A stretch of DNA of 12,103 nt from the NCBI GenBank assembly GCA_018397055.1, contig JAGTQS010000018.1:526-12628 (forward strand). Reading direction: 5' to 3'. The notes beneath the pieces are model-generated. The model made no database searches and was not told where the DNA came from. It saw nothing but the letters and a program-made list of their open reading frames with translations. The stretch comes from Candidatus Bathyarchaeota archaeon. GTDB lineage: Archaea > Thermoproteota > Bathyarchaeia > Bathyarchaeales > DTEX01. The position numbers were made by a program, and so were the translations under genes. Below are positions 1 to 5,155 of this stretch, piece after piece (position 1 is the stretch's first letter; every line of letters starts with the position of its first letter).

Positions 1-791
1 ACTAAGCCCAAAAGAACCAAGACCGAACCGTAAGTCAAAGGTTGGACAAGATAAATCATAGGATGCTGAGTCGCCATGTAATAAATGTGACTAGCAAGCG
101 CCATGGTGCCATCCATTATCGACCTTGGCAATGAAGGGCGAAAGAAAAACACAGCGGTTAATATAATTGGCGCAGTCTCACCCGCAGCTCTCGCTACGGT
201 TAATATTGCACCTGTAAGAATGCCAGGTAACGCATATGGTAGAACCATATGCCTTATTGTTTGCCACTTAGTTGCTCCAAGCGCCAGTGATCCTTCACGA
301 AAAGATTTTGGGACTCCTAATAAAGCCTCTCGAGAGGCAGATACTATCGTCGGTAAGATCATGATAAACAAGGTTAAAGATCCTGAAAGAATCGATGTGC
401 CAAAATTAAGGAAAACAACGAAGATTCCGAAACCAAACAGTCCATACACGATAGATGGAACTCCAGCAAGGTTAGTTATAGCAGAATTTATTATCCGCAC
501 AAGTTTTCCATCACGTGCATATTCCACAAGGTAAATAGCGGACGCAACGCCAACAGGAAGTCCAAATACGATTGCTCCTAAAGTTAAATAAACTGTCCCA
601 ACTATAGCTGGAAAGATTCCTCCCTCTGTCATCCCCCTTTTCGGCATGTCCGTTAAGAAGGTCCAGCTAACGACTCCTAGCCCGTTAGATATGAACGTCC
701 ATATCATAACAAAGAGGAACAAAATCATTAGTGTGGAGGTCATCCTAAAAATCTGAAAGAAAATAGTTTGTTTTATGAGCTTCTTGTTCAT
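1..791 (-). CDS. pstA: Phosphate ABC transporter permease PstA (3' end cut by window)
   Basis: One of the two membrane subunits of the high-affinity phosphate importer PstSCAB; it forms the channel with PstC in the cytoplasmic membrane. About 263 codons are present from ATG 789-791; the family is usually about 280-300 aa, so only the last 20-30 residues are missing. The translation is rich in hydrophobic segments and carries the typical substrate-channel stretch LAGVPSIVYGLFGFG and the EAA-type loop LALGATKWQTIRHMVLPYAL, which contacts the ATPase PstB, followed by the conserved ARAAGETAPI. The start codon overlaps the pstC stop as ATGA. An AGGAGGA ribosome site (799-805) lies 7 nt upstream inside pstC. 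Overlap and order imply translational coupling with pstC. pstB would be expected next, beyond the window edge. Identity is firm. Confidence 0.96.
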   Translation of the reverse strand, partial: MNKKLIKQTIFFQIFRMTSTLMILFLFVMIWTFISNGLGVVSWTFLTDMPKRGMTEGGIFPAIVGTVYLTLGAIVFGLPVGVASAIYLVEYARDGKLVRIINSAITNLAGVPSIVYGLFGFGIFVVFLNFGTSILSGSLTLFIMILPTIVSASREALLGVPKSFREGSLALGATKWQTIRHMVLPYALPGILTGAILTVARAAGETAPIILTAVFFFRPSLPRSIMDGTMALASHIYYMATQHPMIYLVQPLTYGSVLVLLGL

Positions 792-1672
792 CGACCTGTC
801 CTCCTGTACCGTCTCATGATAACTCCTGCCATGTAGTTGAAGACGAAGGTTATCAGGAACAGTAAAAGCGCAACCGCAAATAGCGCATGATAATGTAGGC
901 TTCCGAAAGCAACCTCAGGGGTTTCAATAACAATTGTAGCAGTCATAGTGCGAACAGAATCTAGAATATTAAAGTTTACTACAGCAGCGTTTCCCGTGGC
1001 CATCAAAACCCCCATCGTTTCTCCAACAGCTCTGCCAAAGCCAAGAAGTATTGCAGCTAATATTCCAGGCGCAGCTGAAGGTACTGTGACGTTTTTTATT
1101 GTTTCCCATTTTGAGGCGCCCAGCGCCATTGACCCTTCTCGACATTCTTTAGGCACAGAAGATATAGCGTCCTCTGCAAGGCTAACAATTGTCGGTATAA
1201 CCATAATTGCAAGTATCAGGCCACCGTTTAGGGCGTTCAGTCTTGAGTTTGTGCCTGTTAATTGTTGAATCCACGTTGCTAAGGTGACTAATGCAAAAAA
1301 GCCATACACCACAGAAGGAACACCGGCAAGCAGTTCAACAAGGGGCTTCAAGATCTCCTTTTCTATTGGATTAGCAATTTCTGCAATATACACGGCGATC
1401 GCTACTCCCAGAGGAACCGATATTGCCATGGCTATGGACGTGACGACCGCTGTGCCATAAACCAGTGGCACGGTTCCGAACTCAGCTTTTACAAGAGAAG
1501 TAGGTTGCCAAGTTTGGCCGAATAAAAAATCGAGAATCGAGATTTTGCGAAAGCAGAGTATACCCTGACTAAGTAACAAGATAAAAATTAGAGTTACGAC
1601 TATGATTGAAAATATTGAACTGGCGAAAAGAAACTTTTCAATCAAAAATTCCTTCAAATTGTGAATCCTCAT
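788..1672 (-). CDS. pstC: Phosphate ABC transporter permease PstC
   Basis: Membrane subunit of the PstSCAB phosphate importer, partner of PstA. The protein has 294 residues, normal for the family. It has an N-terminal membrane segment at about residues 17-37, then several more. The conserved LLAGVPSVVYGFFALVTLA lies near residues 113-131. The cytoplasmic EAA loop (MALGASKWETIKNVTVPSAA, about residues 182-201) is followed by GFGRAVGETMGVLMATGN. The start at ATG 1670-1672 is fixed by an AGGAGGT ribosome site (1681-1687) 8 nt upstream. The stop overlaps the pstA start by ATGA. Upstream of it lie two very short ORFs joined by ATGA overlaps, so translation of pstC may depend on ribosomes arriving from them. 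Nothing in the coding sequence looks damaged. Confidence 0.97.
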   Translation of the reverse strand: MRIHNLKEFLIEKFLFASSIFSIIVVTLIFILLLSQGILCFRKISILDFLFGQTWQPTSLVKAEFGTVPLVYGTAVVTSIAMAISVPLGVAIAVYIAEIANPIEKEILKPLVELLAGVPSVVYGFFALVTLATWIQQLTGTNSRLNALNGGLILAIMVIPTIVSLAEDAISSVPKECREGSMALGASKWETIKNVTVPSAAPGILAAILLGFGRAVGETMGVLMATGNAAVVNFNILDSVRTMTATIVIETPEVAFGSLHYHALFAVALLLFLITFVFNYMAGVIMRRYRRTGR

Positions 1673-1704
1673 TTTTCTCGACCTCCTGTTTCTTCAGCTT
1701 TCAT
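1669..1704 (-). CDS. Second micro-ORF (11 aa) of the pstS-pstC leader
   Basis: An 11-codon reading frame, MKAEETGGREK, that starts in an ATGA overlap with the preceding micro-ORF and stops in an ATGA overlap with pstC. The pstC ribosome site AGGAGGT lies inside it. What is seen is the frame and the two overlaps. That it is translated is inference. It could serve to hand ribosomes on to pstC, or be a chance frame, since a strong ribosome site automatically encodes GG/ETGG-like residues. Confidence 0.25.
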   Translation of the reverse strand: MKAEETGGREK

Positions 1705-1742
1705 TTCAGTTGGTTGCTTACAAAAAAATGGAGTGCTTGCAT
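1701..1742 (-). CDS. First micro-ORF (13 aa) between pstS and pstC
   Basis: A 13-codon frame, MQALHFFVSNQLK, beginning at ATG 1740-1742. It is preceded by GGAGG (1750-1754) with an ideal 7-nt spacing, a stronger initiation signal than many real genes in this window have. It spans the T7 run at 1722-1728 and ends in an ATGA overlap with the next micro-ORF. The good ribosome site is the main argument that it is translated. The peptide resembles nothing I know. It could be a leader peptide that controls read-through into pstCA, or the remnant of a lost small gene. Confidence 0.35.
   Translation of the reverse strand: MQALHFFVSNQLK
1722..1728 (-). terminator. T7 tract after pstS, possible partial terminator
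   Basis: Seven consecutive T on the transcribed-sense minus strand, about 36 nt downstream of the pstS stop and 50 nt before pstC. Archaeal RNA polymerase terminates at oligo-T without needing a hairpin, so some transcripts may end here. This would give more PstS than permease, as is common for binding proteins. The tract lies inside the first micro-ORF. Confidence 0.3.
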
Positions 1743-1763
1743 ATTATTTCCTCCGTGTCTCGT

Positions 1764-2696
1764 TTATTTGTCAACCTTGATGTACGAAATGTAGCCAACT
1801 TCTTCGAGTATTTGCTGACCTTCAGGGCCTAGTATAAAAGCCACATAGTCGGCGAGAGTTCCCGTTGGAACTCCGTTTGTGTATATGTACAATTTTCGTG
1901 CGATTGGATATGTTCCACTCTTTATGTTTTCAACAGAAGGCTCGTAAGCTGTAGCATCGGCAGCAGACTTTATCCTGACGATTTTGACGTTAACGCCTTT
2001 TTTTGTGTAAGCTACTCCTACATAGCCTATGCCGTTTACGTCTCCCATTACTGAGTTAACAATCTCAGCGTTGCCTGCGAGCTCCCTATTGTCTGCTCTA
2101 AAGTTCTTGTTGTGCAAGACGTGCTCTCTAAAAAAGTCATACGTTCCAGAGGTGCTCTGTCTACCATATGTTATGATGGTTGCGTCGTTGCCTCCGACCT
2201 GTTTCCAGTTAGTGTAAGTGCCGTTGTATATTTTCTCCAGCTGTTCCATCGTCATCTCTGTTATCGGGTTACCTTTATTGACAACGATAGCAATACCGTC
2301 AAGACCTACAACCCATTCCACAGGGTTTACGCCATTTGACTTAGCTGTCTGTATCTCAGAACTCTTGATTTCTCTTGAAGCATCAGCTATGTCTGTAGTC
2401 TTTTGAGCTAAAGCGGAGAATCCTACTCCGGAGCCGCCGCCGGCAACCGAGATTGACACTGCTGAGTGTTTATTCATGTATTCCTCGGCCCACCGTTGGG
2501 CCACTATCAAAAGAGTATCTGAACCTTTCTGTACTATGTTACCCCTTGGAATTTCTGTACTAATAGAATCTATCTGATTTTGTAGATCCTTAATCTTACC
2601 TGATGATACCTGTGTTTCAACTAGATAACCTATTACAGCTCCTGCTAATAGACCAATTATCAAGTAGATTGCTACGTTTCTGTACGACGATCTCAT
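1764..2696 (-). CDS. pstS: Phosphate-binding protein PstS
   Basis: Extracytoplasmic phosphate receptor of the PstSCAB importer; it captures phosphate and delivers it to PstC/PstA. The protein has 310 residues. One membrane segment lies at about residues 8-27, then a short coiled-coil-like linker (about 33-47). The binding domain begins at about residue 53, with QKGSDTLLIVAQRWAEEY, AGGGSG (85-90), and the phosphate-loop stretch GRQSTSGTYDFFREHV (178-193). No cysteine is visible, so it is not a lipoprotein; the N-terminal helix probably stays as a membrane anchor, as often in archaea. ATG 2694-2696 follows AGGAGA (2705-2710) with 8-nt spacing. It is the first gene of the minus-strand pst operon and is divergent from the PhoU-family gene. 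Confidence 0.96.
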   Translation of the reverse strand: MRSSYRNVAIYLIIGLLAGAVIGYLVETQVSSGKIKDLQNQIDSISTEIPRGNIVQKGSDTLLIVAQRWAEEYMNKHSAVSISVAGGGSGVGFSALAQKTTDIADASREIKSSEIQTAKSNGVNPVEWVVGLDGIAIVVNKGNPITEMTMEQLEKIYNGTYTNWKQVGGNDATIITYGRQSTSGTYDFFREHVLHNKNFRADNRELAGNAEIVNSVMGDVNGIGYVGVAYTKKGVNVKIVRIKSAADATAYEPSVENIKSGTYPIARKLYIYTNGVPTGTLADYVAFILGPEGQQILEEVGYISYIKVDK

Positions 2697-2737
2697 ATTA
2701 TTTCTCTCCTTTTCTAACTATAGAGAACAAGAGGCGT

Positions 2738-2770
2738 TACATATATGTTGCCGACATAAACTATATAAGT
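2738..2770 (-). promoter_or_regulatory. Candidate pst operon promoter (two possible TATA boxes)
   Basis: Read on the minus strand, ACTTATATAGTT (2759-2770) matches archaeal box A and would give a leader of about 40 nt. The palindrome ACATATATGT (2739-2748) is a second candidate and would give a leader of about 20 nt. The sequence does not decide between them. Confidence 0.5.
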
Positions 2771-2779
2771 GGTACTTAT
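2765..2779. promoter_or_regulatory. Dyad in the pst/phoU divergent control region
   Basis: ATAAGT, a 3-nt spacer GGT, then ACTTAT form a perfect 6-bp inverted repeat. It overlaps the upstream pst TATA box and lies about 12 nt upstream of the phoU-side TATA box, so a protein bound there could affect both directions. The AbrB-type domain of the neighbouring PhoU-family protein is an obvious candidate binder, but that is inference. Confidence 0.35.
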
Positions 2780-2790
2780 CTATTTATCCT

Positions 2791-2799
2791 CTATAAATA
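2791..2799 (+). promoter_or_regulatory. TATA box of the PhoU-family gene
   Basis: CTATAAATA sits about 31 nt upstream of the chosen ATG at 2826. Archaeal transcription begins about 26 nt after the box centre, which places the start near 2820-2826. The mRNA would have almost no leader, which agrees with the absence of a convincing ribosome site before this ATG. Confidence 0.6.
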
Positions 2800-2825
2800 C
2801 ATCATTAGTCTATGATGTGATATTT

Positions 2826-3848
2826 ATGGAGCTGCAAGCGGAGATTAGAAAGGTCCAGATTACAGGTGGTTCTACATACGTTGTTTCGCTTCCTAAGAAG
2901 TGGATAGAAACCGTCAATCTGAAACCAAAAGATCAAATTGCTTTGGTGCCTCAGCCTGACATGTCATTACTACTGATTCCACGCAATGAACTGAGACTCA
3001 AGGAAGTTAAGGAATCACTTTTTGACGCCTCTCAAATCGGCCGGCCAGAGGCAATTGTAACTGAGTTTATTGCGCATTATCTTGTTGGTTATGACATAAT
3101 CAGGGTAAAGCTAAGAGACGCTAAGATTAGAAGTTTTCTCAGGAATGCCATTCATCAGAAACTGATTGGAACTGAGATAATTGAGGAGACAGAAAACGAG
3201 ATTACTGCTCAATGTCTTCTAGGAAGCGTGGATCTTCCTTTGGATAGAGCCTTAAGGCGTATGCACATACTTACGGTTTTTATGCTTAGGGACACTATCA
3301 AAGCCTTAAGCACCAATGACAAAGAATTGGCTAAGGAAATCATTTTCAGAGACGACGAAGTGGATAGGCTTTATCTTTTTATAGTTCGACAGCTGAAGGC
3401 AACCGTAGAAAACAGGCTTCTTGTTGAAGAGATTGGTTTGACGCATCCTAGAGATTGCCTAGGATACCGCCTGATAGTTAAAAGTATAGAAAGAAGCGCT
3501 GATCATGCTGCAAGAATAGCAAAGATTTCATCAACGCTTGAAACTCCGCTAGAAGAGAAAACAATCGAAAGTCTTGCTTCTATGAGTAGAATTGCAGCTG
3601 AAATCCAAGAAGCCTCGGTAAAAACGCTCTATAAGTATGATGCGCAGCTAGCTCATGAAACAATAGTAAAAATAAAAGACGTGGCTAATCTTGAAGAGGA
3701 AATAATCGGAAAACTTCTAAAGCTAAAAACCAATACAAAGACAATTATCGACATACGGTTGATTCTTGAAAGCATAAGAAGAATCGCTGAATACGGAACA
3801 GACATATCTGAAATTGCAATAAACCTACACGTAAAAACACCATCTTGA
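2826..3848 (+). CDS. PhoU-family phosphate uptake regulator with AbrB/SpoVT-type N-terminus
   Basis: Probable regulator of phosphate uptake. From the chosen start the protein has 340 residues. An N-terminal swapped-hairpin (AbrB/SpoVT-like) segment at about residues 1-47 shows RKVQITGGSTYVVSLPKKW and the following hydrophobic beta stretch. Two helical PhoU-type repeats follow, roughly residues 100-205 and 215-330, with heptad-like spacing and the acidic stretch FRDDEVDRLYLFIVRQL typical of PhoU metal-binding helices. I chose ATG 2826 rather than the upstream ATG 2769: family homology begins right after it, and the TATA box at 2791 would lie inside the longer form. The transcript is probably leaderless. 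It diverges from pstS, and AbrB-PhoU proteins are commonly next to pst operons in archaea. Whether it binds DNA or PstB is not shown by the sequence. Confidence 0.9.
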   Translation: MELQAEIRKVQITGGSTYVVSLPKKWIETVNLKPKDQIALVPQPDMSLLLIPRNELRLKEVKESLFDASQIGRPEAIVTEFIAHYLVGYDIIRVKLRDAKIRSFLRNAIHQKLIGTEIIEETENEITAQCLLGSVDLPLDRALRRMHILTVFMLRDTIKALSTNDKELAKEIIFRDDEVDRLYLFIVRQLKATVENRLLVEEIGLTHPRDCLGYRLIVKSIERSADHAARIAKISSTLETPLEEKTIESLASMSRIAAEIQEASVKTLYKYDAQLAHETIVKIKDVANLEEEIIGKLLKLKTNTKTIIDIRLILESIRRIAEYGTDISEIAINLHVKTPS

Positions 3849-3878
3849 CGGAACTGGTTCATTTTAGGTGAACACTGA

Positions 3879-4428
3879 ATGTGCATATTTCGGGTGAGAA
3901 GCCCATTTAAAGTGAAATCCTTAAAGAGATTCAATGAAAAGAGGAATAGGAAAATGAGAAAGGAGCACAAAATGCTAATAGGTGCTTTGGCTATGCTGCT
4001 TGTTACAATGCCATTGATCGTCGGAGTCGTGGCTACAGAAGATTAGTCTAACCCCTATGGCAACAAGATACAACAATGGATTACGTTACGAATGCAACAA
4101 ACGAAGTCGTGGATTGAATAGTTCTTTAAAGGTGCAGAACATACTGCAATCACGGTAACCGTAACTGCCCGATCTAACAACATACTGATAGTAACGGACT
4201 AAAGTGGTAACAGGATTAACATAGTTCTTCCGAGACGCTGAACATTGACCAACGGAGTTTCCGCTCAACGACATTGATCAATACCTATCTGGCGAAGTAA
4301 CTGTAAAAACACTAAGTAGAACAGCAACAAACGATAAAGGAGTAACGGTCACTATGCTCATCGCCCGCGAGATTACAGCGGACGGCAAGACTCTGCATGC
4401 CGTCCTATCCTACAACATAAACGGCTAG
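3879..4428 (+). pseudogene. Decayed gene for a secreted protein
   Basis: Remnant of an exported, beta-rich protein that I cannot name. An open stretch from ATG 3879, or more likely ATG 3954 behind GAGG/TAGG, encodes a signal-peptide-like segment: basic MRKEHK, then the hydrophobic MLIGALAMLLVTMPLIVGVV. It stops at TAG 4044-4046. Past this, coding-like text continues in shifting frames. FFKGAEHTAITVTVTARSNN and ILIVTD end in TAA, then SGNRINIVLPRR ends in TGA. After a frame change near 4250, a 60-codon stretch (4249-4428) runs from PTEFPLNDIDQYLSGEVTV to HAVLSYNING before TAG. Several independent stops and frame changes argue for true decay, not one sequencing error. A TATA-like CATTTAAAG (3904-3912) may be its old promoter. 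Confidence 0.6.
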
Positions 4429-4513
4429 ACCAAATGCACACATACTTCATCATCACCCAAATCCCCTTCTTTCAGTTAATGTATACAATCATAAGGAAAG
4501 GCGAGTTTACAAT

Positions 4514-4849
4514 ATGGAACAAATGTTTAGGACCGATCTAAGTGAAACAGAAAGAGACGGTCAGTTCAGTTGCCCAGTCTGTGAAATAACAATCTCGCCA
4601 GATGACTTTTCAGATCTGACCCATAACATTCTGAACGTTAAGACGAAAGTTGATAAAAGAATGGAAGAAGCAATTATTCAATGCAGAACTTGTGGAAGCA
4701 TAATATGCCTTAGCGGATTTGGTTTTCTTGAAGATTTAAGCTGCACACAATATCTCGGCATAAGGGAATACCTGAGTCTTCGAGTAGATCTTAGACAACA
4801 CAACAGCTGCAACAACGTGACAGTAGCAAAAAGAGTAGGGAGGAGGTGA
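4514..4849 (+). CDS. Small zinc-ribbon protein, function unknown
   Basis: A 111-residue protein with two CxxC knuckles, CPVC (20-23) and CRTC (57-60). These are spaced as a zinc ribbon, with ISPDD after the first and CRTCGSIICLSGF around the second. This pattern resembles a family of short archaeal zinc-ribbon proteins of unknown role. Those proteins, as I remember them, end soon after the second knuckle. Here residues from about 76 on look different: QYLGIREYLSLR recalls the EY-G-RE-LA-R stretch of RadA, and a RadA relic follows at once. The natural stop may be lost and the ORF may read through into pseudogene. AGGAAAGG (4493-4500) is a possible but distant ribosome site. The gene itself may be on the way to decay. 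Confidence 0.6.
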   Translation: MEQMFRTDLSETERDGQFSCPVCEITISPDDFSDLTHNILNVKTKVDKRMEEAIIQCRTCGSIICLSGFGFLEDLSCTQYLGIREYLSLRVDLRQHNSCNNVTVAKRVGRR

Positions 4850-5098
4850 AATAAACCAGGTTTAAGCTAATCCCGCTACATTATTCGCGATCCAAGTAAA
4901 CCTGCTGGCGGAAACATTATGGCTCACGCTTGCGCACACAGCATATTTTTATGCATGGAAGGCTAGTGAGCGAGAATAGCAAGAGTTATCGATAGCCCAC
5001 ACTTACCAGAGTATGCAGAGAGGTTCATAATAGCAGAGAAGGGCATCAAGGATCTTCCTGAGAAGGACTCGGGCAATGAAGAAGAGCCGGACTTCTAA
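4848..5098 (+). pseudogene. radA: Relic of the C-terminal part of RadA recombinase
   Basis: RadA is the archaeal RecA/Rad51 strand-exchange protein. From 4848 the text reads EINQV, stop TAA (4863-4865), then ANPATLF, matching the RadA stretch VTNQVQANPATLF. A one-base loss at about 4887 shifts frame, and DPSKPAGGNIMAHACAHSIF follows in phase, the classic RadA loop-2 block GDP-KPAGGNIMAH. After LCMEG come two adjacent stops, TAG TGA (4964-4969). The same frame then continues with ARIARVIDSPHLPEYAERF and IIAEKGIKDLPEKD, the usual RadA tail, to TAA 5096-5098. About 80 codons of a family of roughly 310-325 aa remain. Weaker RadA-like text may extend upstream to about 4742 within the zinc-ribbon ORF. 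A working radA must be elsewhere. Identity is firm; the gene is dead. Confidence 0.88.
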
Positions 5099-5155
5099 TA
5101 GCAAGCCTAAAGCGATCAACCTTCCCCGAGAGCGTAATGGGACCTGAGCTGACCG

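Noticed and set aside
948..1268. Plus-strand 106-aa ORF inside pstC (and similar ORFs opposite pstA, hef and trpS)
   Set aside because: These are antisense shadows of genes with clear protein motifs.
2769..2825. Upstream ATG start for the PhoU-family gene
   Set aside because: The extra 19 residues match nothing in the family and would contain the best TATA box; ATG 2826 fits better.
4841..4849. AGGAGGTGA as a ribosome binding site for a new gene
   Set aside because: No start codon with an open frame follows at suitable spacing; the next text is the RadA relic, so the match is part of decayed coding sequence.
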